This document shows, piece after piece, positions 12,086 to 23,750 of a stretch of DNA of 64,000 nucleotides (positions are counted from its first letter, which is position 1; every line of letters starts with the position of its first letter). The DNA comes from Chamaecyparis obtusa. Lineage: Eukaryota > Streptophyta > Pinopsida > Cupressales > Cupressaceae. Location of the stretch: positions 1 through 64,000 of the forward strand of contig BSBK01002159.1 in the NCBI GenBank assembly GCA_027943335.1, written 5' to 3'. Below the pieces are notes generated by a model, which saw only the letters and a program-made list of their open reading frames with translations, made no database searches and was not told the origin of the DNA. The translations under genes and the position numbers were made by a program.

Positions 12086-12858
12086 TTGAGCTTGCGAGTT
12101 AGAGATCAAGATGAATACTTCACCACTAACCATCTACTCACCGGTCCACAGCTTATGAACTACCAACAAACAAAATTGCAACCTTCAAGAATTGTACATC
12201 ACAATTCAAGAATTATCAGATGTTTTATTGGTTGTGCAGGATGCATAAGATTACTGGAATTCAATATATGTGGAATTTTACAAAGGTCAGTCATGGAAAG
12301 GGAGAGCATGATGATGCAGGTGCATGTATTAAAAGAGCCTTAGCACTTGAATAATTAAAGCACAAAGAGGAATAAATATTTTCAGATGCGAGATGTATTG
12401 TCCAATGGTGTAATGCTACAATGGGTCCAGGTAATGAAGGTGAGTCTACGGTTCGTAGTTTTTTTTAGTTGATGGATGAAATTAACATTGCACCATATGA
12501 GGATTTTTGTACACTGATAGGATTGTGTGAGCTACACTCTTTTAGAAGCTGTAATGCAGGTTCATGGAGTATCCACACACGACATATGACGTGCTTTTGT
12601 TCATCATGTGTAGATGAAGATTGGGGTGGGTGTGAGTCAAAGGAATTATTGACAAATGGTATACACATATTTTGAGTCCACTTGACTCCTATCATCCCCA
12701 TGAATCACTACAACTGACAGAAATGGAATCATCCATTGAATTTGATCGCTTATCTAATCTAGTACAACCAGGTAAATTGTCCACATACAAATAATCTCAA
12801 ATTTAGTACTTTATTGTAAATATTCAATAAATTAATGTCCTCATTATGTTTATATCAT

Positions 12859-12960
12859 CACTAGTAGAATTTGGAAAATAAAGGACTACACGACTAAAAC
12901 TCTTAGTCATGTGACTAAAACGTTTAGTCACATGGCTAAAAATGATCAAGTTCTACTAGT
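12859..12960. mobile_element. Possible miniature CACTA-like element
   Basis: Starts CACTAGTAGAA and ends TTCTACTAGT, near-perfect inverted termini, with internal GACTAAAA/TTTAGTCA subterminal-type repeats in both orientations. Known CACTA elements have CACTA termini and such subterminal repeats. It is only about 100 bp, the last G of the right terminus is missing and I see no 3-bp TSD, so this is tentative. Confidence 0.3.
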
Positions 12961-14711
12961 TTTTTTCAATTCACAAGTATAAATGGCTAAATAAATGACT
13001 AATTTGGTCATCGGGTAAAATCACGACTAAATAATTGGTTAGAAAAATAAAAATGACTAAATAAATGACTATTACTCCTCTATTTTTTTTTTAAAGAATT
13101 TGTTCATAATCCATAGAGCTTAAGCCCCCTCGTGGGACCCCTACCTAAGCAACCCATTTGGCTACTTAGGTTGCTTGGTGCACCAAAAAAAACCTTTTAC
13201 ATGGAAGACATTGCTTCTTGGTTATTACTAAAGGCATAAGTCATTTGTTTATGCATTAAAAATAATATATTTATTAAGAGATTTATTAAAAATCACTTAA
13301 TAGATATATTGTTTGTAGGCACAAATGCATAAATAAAAAACAAAAATAAATATAGAGGATTTAGTAAATTGATAGGCAAAAATGCCTATCTCCATATCAT
13401 CCAAAGTGTCCCCATCTTATTTGGCTTTTATATTTTACATCTTCTTTGCAACTAAGAGGGTTCTCAAGGGTTACACTACTGCGACCGCCATGACCTAGGT
13501 TTAGTGGAGATTTGAAGCTTCTTGAATTTGTTTGTTGTAGGGACTTTATTGTGGCAAAAATTATTGAGTTCAGTTACAAATTAAAAGAATTTTAGTACAA
13601 GTCTCATGAAGCAAGTTGCTAGTGCAACAAATGATGCTCACAAGATGGTAAATTTGTGTTTTGGGATTTTTTTATTTAATAAAGAATATCTTGTAATTTG
13701 CACTACTACAAGGTAAGATATTTTTTTGACTATTTTTAAGACAAAAATTCATTATTGTCTTAACTTTGTCTTTTCATTTTTATTTATTTATTTTATCAAT
13801 TTTTAAATTGATTTTTCATCCCTAAAGCGATGTAATAATAAGTTTGCAAAAATATACAAGTTAGAGCGGGAAAGTAAAATGTATCCAATTAAAAGGGAGA
13901 GAATATGACAGTTTCATAAACATGGTGTATGTCTTTTTTGTGAGAATTATATCCAAAAATCTCATTCTTCTTGTTGTTCTAAAATGATCTACATAAATTT
14001 CCAATTGCAGAAATTTCTAAGGATTGGAGCCATGTTTTGCTAGGTTATCTCTGCAAACTGTACATCCTATAAAGGTACATATTTTCTATATACTTGTGTC
14101 TTTATTATGGATTCTAGGGTTTTCTAAAATAATCTAAAATCTAAAGTATTGTCTTTCATGATTGTGGATTACTATCTTTCATGTTTTTGCCTCTCAAGTT
14201 TCGATATGCCGAGTTAAGACCTTCAATACTATTAATCTTTATTATGCTACTCTAAGAAGTCGTATTCAATGATGCATTTTAGTCACAGTGTGTGGAAAAA
14301 TATAATATCCACTATGTTATATATTAAGAACCCATAATGAACTACACTATTGAATCGTACTACTATGTATTTAATATCTTATGTGATGTTCAATCTGATT
14401 CATTCCCTTGGGTATCCATCTGATGCCCCTCTCTGAATGGTTGATCTGCTATATTTATAAAATTTCCATGTGGATGAGAGGGTATTTCTCTCCCAACATT
14501 CTCATCTTTGCAAAGCTAGTGACTCTTCATAATTAATTAGATTCTTGTTAATATCCCATATCAACAATGTGTTGCATAATTAACATCACGATCCCATTGC
14601 TTCTTCAGTTTGATAAACAAATCTAAACTGTCTTTTAGGAAGGTACACTTGATAACTCTCTTTGTGTAAATGAGACCTTGCAATATTCCAGAAACCAAAA
14701 AGAGATGTTAG
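12961..14711. other. Unassigned spacer
   Basis: AT-rich with short GACTAAATAAATGACTA words near 12980-13070 and a slightly GC-richer stretch at 13110-13190. No supported gene or element. Confidence 0.35.
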
Positions 14712-15346
14712 TGTATGCACCCTAAAATGGTCGCCTAGACTTTGGGCCCCCATTCTGCAATTTATCAAATTCCTGAATCAATATTTTCAAAAATTAACAT
14801 TTTGCATTATATCAATTTCCTTGATCAAGTCTTGTTTTATCATTTTTTATTATTCCTTGGGCTAACCATTTTATCCTAAGTCTTTATTTATTCAAAAGGA
14901 ATATTTCCTCCCCTTTTAATAAATAAAAACCCCCACTTTTCATCTTATCCTAAGTTGCACAAATAAAGCATTATTCTTATTTTATAAAAAAGGAAAAAAG
15001 TACTTTTTGTCTCATATGGACACAAAAGTCAACTCCTATTTTCCTATTGGAGGATACTTGTGCACATGGATTGCTCCTCTTTCAAGCTTCATCGTTGATT
15101 AATTCTTTTGCCTCTTAATCTTAATGGTCCATTTCACCTCATTTTTTATAAAAGGAGAGCTCTTTTCTTCATTTGACATCATGTTTTAATGCTATTGTTA
15201 TGCTATAGGTTTTCTAGGTCTATTTGGAGCTTTCTTGAAGACACTTTTGCATTCAAGCTTTGAAGCCTTTTTGTTGCATTTCATCTAGTTTCATATTTGC
15301 TTTCATAGTTGCATGATAATGGCATTCTTAGCTTAGATTTCCTTTT
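14712..15346 (+). repeat. Left LTR copy of element F (matching part)
   Basis: Matches 23115-23750 from TGTATGCACCC through TTAGATTTCC. Past this point a T-run and unrelated sequence follow. It contains a TATA-like TTATAAAAGGAG near its middle-right, fitting an LTR promoter. The full LTR may be longer. Confidence 0.75.
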
Positions 15347-17780
15347 TTTTTGCACCCACCATGGGGCAAACCACCTCTTTTCATGTTGGTTTTGATTATT
15401 TTTGGAGCTAACCCTTGTGCAGATTTGTTTGGAGATGGAAAGCCCTAGATTTGAAAGATTTGATCATATCTCCCAAACGGCTTGGTTTTTTGGTCTGAAA
15501 TTCTTTTTGCAGGTTGGTGACATATCAAAGAAGCTCAAATAAAAATTCAGAATTTTTTGAGCTATTTTTTATTTTTAATAATTTTTTCTTGTTTTTTCAT
15601 AAAAAAAATAATTTTTGGGACAAATTAGCATATTTTTCAGAAATTTTTACATTTTTGGAAAGCTCTTCTAATTTCACAGGGGTTTCATTCTTTGTGATTT
15701 GAATTTGGATGCAATATCATAGCTCAAATAATTGATTTACAAAAACTAGTCTATTTTGGTAAAATGGGTCTCTAGGGCACAAATGAAGAGATTTTTCTAA
15801 AATTTTTACATTTTTGGAAATCTCTCTATTTTTTAGTAGGGGTCTTTATTTTGCATTTCTATTTTTTTGGCCAAAATCATATCAAAAAAATTAGATCTTG
15901 TTGACTAGGTCAAATGCAAAAAAAATAAAAATTTGTGATGGGTATGCACTTATTTTTCATTGTTCAATGCATGATATGAGTTATCATTTGGATTATTTGC
16001 TGGTTATCATTGCTCTTAACAATTGATTTTTAGATCTGACCTTAAGGTTTGCATAAGTTTGATATACATTGCATATCTTGTTTGCTTGTTTTCTTGTCTT
16101 GTTCATTTGAAGGTTCATGGCTTGCTTTCATGGAAAATGCTTAAAATAAACAAAAAAAAGTAAAATCTACTAAGCGCGTTGCGTTGGACTTGAGGTATTT
16201 TGTTACATCTCTAAAACATTTAGATTTTGGGATTAAAAATGAATCTCTTATGTGTTTGGCTTGAGTGTTTACATGCTTTCATAGAACACATTTCAATTGA
16301 TGCTCTTAATGGGAAATGAATGAGCATAGATTTGTTTTCATACAAGTTTGTGTAAGTGAATGCTTGTGTTTAAACCTTAAGTAATTCTTGGTTCCAATAT
16401 CAAATATCTCATTGACTGATTGAGGGCATGGATTCATTCCTTGTTTACATAGGGAGTTAAATGCACCACTTTGTGGACTCACTCTATGTTTACTTGGAAA
16501 GTTAAATATTCCATTGTTCAACCCTTTTTCATTTGTGAGTAGTATTGATAAGAAAATTTAGATTACTTTTGATTGATCTTGTTAGCTAAATTGGGTGTTG
16601 AACTCACTTATTTCTAATTGCCCCTCATTACCGCACTTTGGATGCAAGGTCAACATTCATACATAGGGGAGGGGTCTATTTGAAAAGAGCATTAAGTGTT
16701 CCACAAAGTTTCCCCTTTTTTATGCTTTCTTGATCTCATTAGTTTTCTAAGGTGTGGACTCACTTTGAGTTTGTGTGAGGAGTTAAATGTTCCACTTTTG
16801 GACTCACTTTGAGTTTGTGTGAGGAGTTAAATGTTCCACCTTGTGGACTCACTTCACATTCACTTGAAGAGTTAAACGTTCCACTTTTGGACTCACTTCA
16901 CATTTTCTTGAAGAGTTAAGTGTTCCACCTTTAGTGCTTTAAATAATTTTGATAGTGAATTACTTAATTTTATTTTTAGAAGGCCTTCTTGGGGACACAC
17001 CACCTCAAGGGATGACCTTAACTCCCATGTTCTGACAGAGTATAAATAACGAGAGGTGAATCGAAAGACACCTCTCTTGGGAATTGAGTTTGATATCACT
17101 CTTGGCTAAGCCTCAAAGAACTTTATACCTTTGAGAAGTGAAGGAGGAGATTTGGGTTACTGTCTCCCCCAAACTGTGTGATTTTGGATTCTTCTCATCT
17201 GTGGATTTGGGCCTCACGTACCTTGTGTATATCGAGGACTCCTTTTAAAAAGCCACGTATATCCTTGTAGACAACTTGTTAAGGTGTTGTGTTCTATGTG
17301 TCTGCTAAAACATTTTCAAGAATATACACAAGTAGAACCTTTAAGGAGTATAAATACCAAGTCACTATCTCTGTTCATGCGCAAGGTTGCTTTGTCCCTT
17401 GCCTATTGCTTGAAGACTATTTTCTTGAACTCCTTGGTTGCTGTTCTATGTGCTTGATCATCATTGTGAAATCTTTTGAAAGATTTAATTGGAATATTGA
17501 AATTGAGTTCCGTCCTGCTATAGTGAGTTCTCCTTAGAAGCTTGGTCTTCCTTGGTCAGTCCAGGTTAGATCCTAGGTGTTGTCATGTTGCTCAACATCT
17601 CAATGAACGTTATGGTATCAATTGCCTAAGATGAATCTTATTCTTCTTCTTTCTTCCCCATTTCCCATGTTCTTCTAAAGTCTTCTATTTCCATGGGAAA
17701 TTCTTCTTCTTCTTCTTCTTGATTCTTTTCCTCTTATTATCTAGTCTATTTTATTCTATTTTATCTCTTATGTTGCTCCT
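15347..17780 (+). other. Leader region of element F
   Basis: No convincing coding frame. It holds the 44-bp minisatellite and the primer-site-like TGGTATCAATTGCC at 17613-17626, which matches only the first 8 bases of the initiator-Met complement (TGGTATCA). If that is the true primer site, the LTR would be about 2.9 kb, which the right copy does not support. Confidence 0.4.
16756..16929 (+). repeat. 44-bp minisatellite, 4 units
   Basis: Units of 44, 45, 44 and 41 bp start at 16756, 16800, 16845 and 16889, each beginning GGACTCACTT and containing GAGTTAA...GTTCCAC. Decayed units with the same words occur upstream at about 16405-16520. Units 1-2 and 3-4 form two subtypes. Confidence 0.8.
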
Positions 17781-20318
17781 ATGCTTGATTTTTCTTCTTC
17801 TAGAACCATCAATCTCAAATATCTGGTTTTGGAACCTTTATTAAGAATAGATGATCTTGAGCTCATTGACATATTCGAAAAGTGTTGTTCCTCCAAAGTT
17901 CTCATGAGTAATGAATTTATGACAAAAATAAAAGAAAAATCAATTAAATCAGACACCTTTGCTAGAATCATACTCATGATCTCATCCAAATATTCTTCAT
18001 CTTCTAAATCTTCTCATCATTCTTCATCTTCTAAATCTTATCATAATTCTTCTAAACACTTTTTACATTCTTCATCTTCCAAATCTTAACATGACTCTTC
18101 TAAACATTATTTGAATTCCTCATTATCCAAGTCCTCTTCCTACACTAAGTCTTCAATTTCCTCTTCTTCACAATCTCATTCTTCTTCTACTTCTTCAAAG
18201 AGTCTTACTTCTCTTCACAAGACATACCATAACGAGCAACGTGATAGTCCTTATGATACCTTTTCTACAAAGAGTGACACACCCACCTTTGATTACTATG
18301 ATGACTATGATGATGGACAATATAGCCATACCTATGATGCTTCTATTCGTAAGAGCCCTCCTCGTCATGTCCTTGTGCTTACTGGAAATGTGTCCTCATA
18401 TTGGAAAGATCGTGATGGTGATCCATATGATTCATATTTTGATAGAAACTTTGATGAGTTTTGTAAACAATACCTTGATTATGATCCATCTACTACTGTT
18501 GAGGACTATAAAATGCACCGCGCTGATTGGAAACATAAATATTATAAGAATCCTTCCTCTAAGAAATCTCATGCTGAAGATAAAAATGAAACTCTCAAGC
18601 AAGATTATGTTAATGATGAACCTTTATCTTGTGATGGTCCCCTTCCATCCCCTACTTCCTCTAATAACCATACACTTCCTAAAGCTTCTGAGTCTTTCAA
18701 ATCTTTTTCAAATCTTTCATTCAACAGAAGTCCTAATGTTTTTCATGTAGTTCCCTATAGCTATCCTCGAGGGCTACCTCTTAAAGAAACTCAAGCTAAC
18801 CTTCACTTGGCTGCAAATACTTTCAATAATGCTAAACCTAAAGATCCTAAGCCTTCATGTGCTATATTGCCTACTTCAGCTGGTCCTTCACCATCTCTTC
18901 CAAAGTCTTCCATACAATCCCAACCTGCTTCCTTGTCCTTAGAAGTGGATCCATGTCAAGAGGACTTTAAAAATGATAAAGAAAAGAATATAAAAAAAGA
19001 TCAAGATCAAGAACCCTCCATTTTATCCAATCCTTTTCATGACGTCTCTGATCCACTTCATAGTTCTTTTGATCCTCTACGCTCTTTCACATTCATTCCA
19101 CCATCTCCTAAACAAGATCAAACTGCTACTTACACTATTGAGCTTATTGACAATCAAAATAACCTTACTACACTTACACCTTCTGAAGATGATGCTTCCA
19201 TTAAGGTTATTGAAAATAGTGCTGCTACTTCCAATGTTGAGCCTATTGAAAATCCAGAAAAAAATGATGCGCTTATGCTATCCAAAGCTCCTTGTCCAGA
19301 TCAAAGTCTTCCATCTTCTTGTTCTACCACTCCATGTTCACTTCCACTTTCTACTCTTCCTAAGTCTTTGCAAGCTTTGAACAATCCTATCAAAGAAGTT
19401 GCTCCTATTCAAGATGTTCATGATCCTATTGAAAATCCTAATGCTCATTCTAAAGATGCTGACGTCCTTGGTTGTCATATAGATGTTGATGAACTTACTG
19501 ATTCTCCTTTTGTGTGTTCCACATCTATCCTTGGACCTCCTCCACCAATACTAAGGGCTTCATGTCTTCCTTCCATCTTGGGTCCTTATGTGCCTTCACT
19601 TTCCCCTCCTAATTCTCCTAATTTGTCATCCATCTTGGGCCCTTACGTCCCTCCATCTCCTATCTTTCCTCAAGATTAACATAGATACATACCCTTGAAT
19701 CTTTTTCATCCATCCATCCATCTAAACTAGTCATATCCTACTCCTTCCACAAGTCCCAAGTCTTTTGGAAGTAACTTGAATGTTCAATATAAGAAAAAGA
19801 AGCAATACAAGAATCCATCAAAAAAAGATCACCATGTCTCCACTAATCGACATGGAAACATAAAGTCAAAAGAGATATCTAAGAAGAAAACTACTAGACA
19901 AGTATGGGTTCCAAAATTCATCATTGAAGATATTCTCTCTAAATCATCAAAAAGGAATGAAAAACCTAAGGCTATATGGATTCCAAAATCTCTCTTGAAA
20001 GAGAATGATGTTGAACAAAAAGTGAAGTTGACATTTAAGCTTCCAAAGGCTTCCATTTCATCTCTTTCCAAAAGTATTCTTCCATTCCATGCGCCTGAAC
20101 CACAACCTCAGCTAAACATTCACCATATTCCTTCTCGTATTCCTTCATTCACATTTCCTCCATCTTCTCGCCACCCTTCAAGGTGTGTGTTGACATTGAT
20201 CTTTCCTTCCTTCCCATCTACACTTTCACAATTCTTCCATTCATTATCCTTCTACCTTCTATCCTTTTTCCTCATTTGCCTATTCCTCGTATCTTCCAGC
20301 CTCACTCGCTTTACATAA
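17781..20318 (+). pseudogene. Element F ORF, Ser/Pro-rich, gag-like
   Basis: One frame of about 846 codons is broken only by stops at about 18087 (TAA), 19677 (TAA) and 19728 (TAG), all at positions where Gln fits. The order is a short leader-like N-terminus, a Ser-rich tract with repeated SSSSKS (residues 75-140), an acidic Tyr/Asp segment (YYDDYDDG), a mixed charged domain, a long Ser/Pro/Asn-rich linker with repeated SILGPYVP words, and a basic C-terminal part. The latter contains RQVWVPK and KAIWIPK, words that precede the protease in plant copia polyproteins. No zinc knuckle or protease DSG follows. The end near 20180 may be frameshifted. Inferred: a degenerate structural protein of a non-autonomous element. 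Confidence 0.6.
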
Positions 20319-20541
20319 AACCTTTTCCTCCATTTTTCTCTTCCATCTTCCTTTCACTATCAGCATTTTTGAGCATATCATTTTGAATCCTTGGCATATC
20401 ATGGTTTATCCTTTCAAGGAGAATTATTTTAAAAGCTTGCCTTCTTCCAAAAACATAAAAAATTCAAAAAAATAGAAAAATAGAAAAATAGAAAAAAAGA
20501 AAAAAAGAAAAAAATGAAAAAAAATAAAAAAATTGAAAATG

Positions 20542-21442
20542 TGCCATGGTGAAAACCTAGAGACAGGCACCTTGGTAGCAAAAGTAAAGAGAAATAAATT
20601 CATCCTATGGTGAAAACCACTCCCTTGTGGCACCTAGGATAAGTAACATGATGAAAACCTAGCAATCAGGCATCATGAGTAATTCTTCTACATTTTTCAT
20701 CCATTCCATCTTCTCTCTTTGATCTTGACAAGGTTGAACTATACGCGAACAATTGGCTATCTTGTGAGCTATCTTAAGATGATCTTGCTTTCATTCCTTT
20801 CATTTTTAGCCTTCATATCTATTTTTCTCCTTCATTCTAGCCTTTCGCTATCTTTTTCCCCCTTGGTCTTGATCTAATAAAAAAGAGTAAAATACGATGC
20901 TATGAAGTCTCTTGACATGTCTACCCTCTTTGGACTGCATCCTTTCGTTCTCTTACATTGCGCTTTTGTGGCTTATCCCATTCTAGCCTTTCATTGCTTG
21001 TCCAAATATACTTTTCATGACAATTTTTCCCTAGCTTAGGTACTCTTGAGGAGTTTGCCTTTGAGGATTTCTTCCCTTCATTCTCCTTCATTCTCTTGTC
21101 TTCCATCTCTTCGACCAGCTTGCTCATCCCTCTAGTCCTCCACCTTGCTTGACATTGGGACTACACGATGTGATCTTGCTTAAAGAGTTTGATGCCCGTT
21201 CTGTCTGGGGGCATCATTTGTACATATTTTATTGATGTTGAAAAAAATCTCAAAAAAATTGATATATGATGCTGAAAAAATCCTAAAAAGCATAAAAAGT
21301 CCTAAAAAAAATTTTAAAAAATAGAAAAAAGTGCCTTGGTGAAAACATGGAAATAGGCGCCTTGGTAGAAAAAATACAAAAACATTAAAAAATCAAAAAA
21401 ATCTCCAAGTGGTGAAAACTTGGAAATAGGCACTACTTGAGG
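20542..21442 (+). repeat. Five dispersed hairpins with a shared loop
   Basis: Hairpins lie at about 20542-20577, 20602-20640, 20647-20677, 21332-21368 and 21403-21442. Each has a different stem (for example CATGATG/CATCATG and ATCCTA..GGTG/CACC..TAGGAT) around a common GAAAAC[CAT]...AGG loop. Stem arms change together between copies, although copy 4 pairs poorly. A-rich spacers separate them. Confidence 0.6.
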
Positions 21443-23103
21443 CCTTTGCACTCCTATTTGTTAGCATGCATCCTCAACACTGAGCCTTTCTCCATCATGT
21501 CTTGACCTTATTTGGCATAGTCTGGAATTGGTCTTTATCTTTGTCTAGGGGGCATAACTATTAGCATAGGTCCTTTGGGTGCGTTTGTCTCTTGGGGAAT
21601 TTCACAATAGGTGTTTTTCAACACCACCCCAAACAATGTTTTTCAACACTACCCTTGCGTCAAGTTTTTCTTAACACTTATCAGATGTCTTACCCAATAG
21701 TCCAAGTGTGATGCGATATTTCTCACTGGCAGATGTGGTAGCTAGAGTTTGACTCTATGACCAACACACACACACTTAAACACTCAACTCGATTGGGATA
21801 TGTTGACTTTATTTTTATTGGTGTGCTGTCTATGAGGATTTCTTTGATGAGTGGTCTCTCCCTGAGAAGTTTTCCATGATTCATAGCTAGAAGACTGAGG
21901 GTATGAGAACATTTTTTATTTCTTTATCTGCTTGTGGGAATATTTTGTTGATCCTAATTTTCATGAGCATTTATGTTGGTCTTACTTGACACTGTGGATT
22001 GACAAGGTATTATCCTTGACTGTTTATGAAGTGCATGCTTCTAGCTATCCTAACTTTCATGTGTCTTGATACAAGCATAATCTCACTATGGTAAACTTAG
22101 GTAATCTCACTGCACTAGTCATCTTAACCTCCATGTCTTTGATGCCTAGGTGGGATTTCCACATTTCTATCTGATAAAGATCATATTCATATCCACATAG
22201 TTATGCTAGTGTGCATTGTATGATCTTACGACGCTACCAATAATGCTCGATGATGATAATTAGATGTCTATATGCATTGTGACCTTGCAAGTCAACCACT
22301 TTCATAGTAGCTTTCATTCTTAGGTTCATCATAGTTTAGTTTTTGCATCTTGCATATGGAGAGAGCTCTTCTTTCTATCATCTATGGACTAGTTCGTCAA
22401 CTGTACTCATTTTTTGATTCTTCTTGATCATATCTTTCATTTTTGGTCTTTCATATCATGTCATTTTCTATTCATTTCAGGATCGAAATTGAAATCCACA
22501 TTCACCTTGATCATCAAACTCACATTTCATTCTCTTCTATATAGTTGACTGACTTTTTGAGGCATAATCCTTTGATCTTTCTTGGGGCATCTTCATTTCC
22601 ATGTCTTCCAAACTTCTAGTCTTTCCTTCACCCCTTTCGCTTCCTCTCTCCGAGGTTGACTTAATCTTTATCCTGTATCTTTTTCAGTCAAGCCTAGTCA
22701 ACCTAGGGCATATCTTCATTGTTTGATGGTTATCCTATTATTAGTTATCTTTGATTGTGATTGATTATGATTTGATCAAATCTTTTATCAATCTGCTATT
22801 CTCCTATACCTGATTTTGATTTCAATTCCGAGGGGGCAGTATCTATGGGATTCTCATCCCTGATTCTCTTGATTCTCTTGATTTAGACATCTTTGGTGAG
22901 CTTTCGGTCAAGCTTGAGATTCTTATCTCTTATTTCGGATATGATCCCGAATCAACCTCATGTCCAGAATCCTTTCTCTATGTTTGTCCAGGTGTGATCC
23001 CGAATCGACCTCACATCTGAGTTGTTTTGTGATCCCAGATCCATCTCACATTTCAATTCTTCTTTGACTGCATGTGTTCCCAGATTGATCACACATTAGT
23101 CAT
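21443..23103 (+). other. 3' non-coding part of element F
   Basis: No coding frame is supported. Near its end (about 22938-23095) is a degenerate series of four GATCCC[AG]AATC..CCTCAC-type words. It leads into the polypurine tract. Confidence 0.4.
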
Positions 23104-23114
23104 AGAGGGGAAAA
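23104..23114 (+). other. Polypurine tract of element F
   Basis: AGAGGGGAAAA directly abuts the TGTATGC start of the right LTR copy, as expected for plus-strand priming. Confidence 0.7.
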
Positions 23115-23750
23115 TGTATGCACCCTAAAATGGTCACCTAGACTTTGGGCCCCCATTCTGCAATTTATCAAATTCCTGAATCAATATTTTCAAAAATTAA
23201 CATTTTGCATTATATCAATTTTCTTGATCAAATCTTGTTTTATCATTTTCAATTATTCCTTGGGATAACCATTTTATCCTAAGTCTTTATTTATTCAAAA
23301 GGAAAAATTTCCTCCCCTTTTAATAAATAAAAAGCCCCCAGTTTTCATCTTATCCTAAGTTGCACAAATAAAGCATTATTCTTATTTTATAAAAAGGGAA
23401 AAAATACTTTTTGTCTCATATGGACACAAAAGTCAACTCTTATTTTCCTATTGGAGGATACTTGTGCACATGGATTGCTCCTCTTTCAAGCTCTATCATT
23501 GATTAAGTATTTTGCCTCTTAATCTCAATGGTCCATTTCACCTCATTTCTTATAAAAGGAGAGCTCTCTTCTTCATTTGGCATCATGTTTTAATGCTATT
23601 GTTATGCTGTAGGTTTTCTAGGTCTATTTGGAGCTTTCTTGAAGACACTTTTGCATTCAAGCTTTGAAGCCTTTTTGTTGCATTTCATCTAGTTTCATAT
23701 TTGCTTTCATAGTTGCATGATAATGGCATTCTTAGCTTAGATTTCCTTTT
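23115..23750 (+). repeat. Right LTR copy of element F (matching part)
   Basis: Direct repeat of 14712-15346. It continues to the right into sequence (23751 to about 24120) that has no counterpart after the left copy, and that may be the rest of the LTR or flanking DNA. Confidence 0.75.

Larger units (their letters stand above)
8280..12675 (+). pseudogene. Wreck of an uncharacterised transposase-like gene (FAENY / HGKGEHD family)
   Basis: Homology blocks lie in one order on the plus strand but in shifting frames. A basic N-terminus (KTLTSEEHERDKEKKRE, from 8280) is followed by an 18-residue repeat (8520-8789). Next come SPNQRDVV (about 9415-9435), a KPFYVK...CCR.H block (9559-9640), a Cys-rich FSCLNGTCIDC (about 9785-9815), FAENY (10116-10130) with QAKYYSSQQV, HGKGEHDDAGAC (12292-12327) and CFCSSC...C (about 12592-12640). 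From memory of uncharacterised eukaryotic proteins, these blocks resemble a group with (V)DFAENY, C.C..H and HGKG motifs, perhaps an RNase-H-fold transposase. In this copy the Asp before FAENY is Val. Many stops, at least two frameshifts and a microsatellite insertion make it non-functional. Nothing coding is visible between 10911 and about 12085, perhaps an intron or insertion. Confidence 0.6.
14712..23750 (+). mobile_element. Element F: large pol-less LTR element
   Basis: Two direct repeats of about 635 bp (14712-15346 and 23115-23750), about 95% identical by eye, both starting TGTATGCACCC. A polypurine tract directly precedes the right copy, fixing plus orientation. Between them lie a long leader with a minisatellite, a primer-site-like TGGTATCAATTGCC (17613-17626), a long Ser/Pro-rich ORF and a non-coding part with hairpins. 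No pol domain is visible. The repeats diverge abruptly at their right ends, so one LTR is truncated or carries an insertion; the true 3' boundary is unknown. Confidence 0.6.

Noticed and set aside
18241..19380. Met/Leu/Ile-rich open frames (169 and 113 residues) overlapping the element F ORF
   Set aside because: Out-of-frame shadows of the Ser/Pro-rich frame, which is longer and has retroelement motifs.
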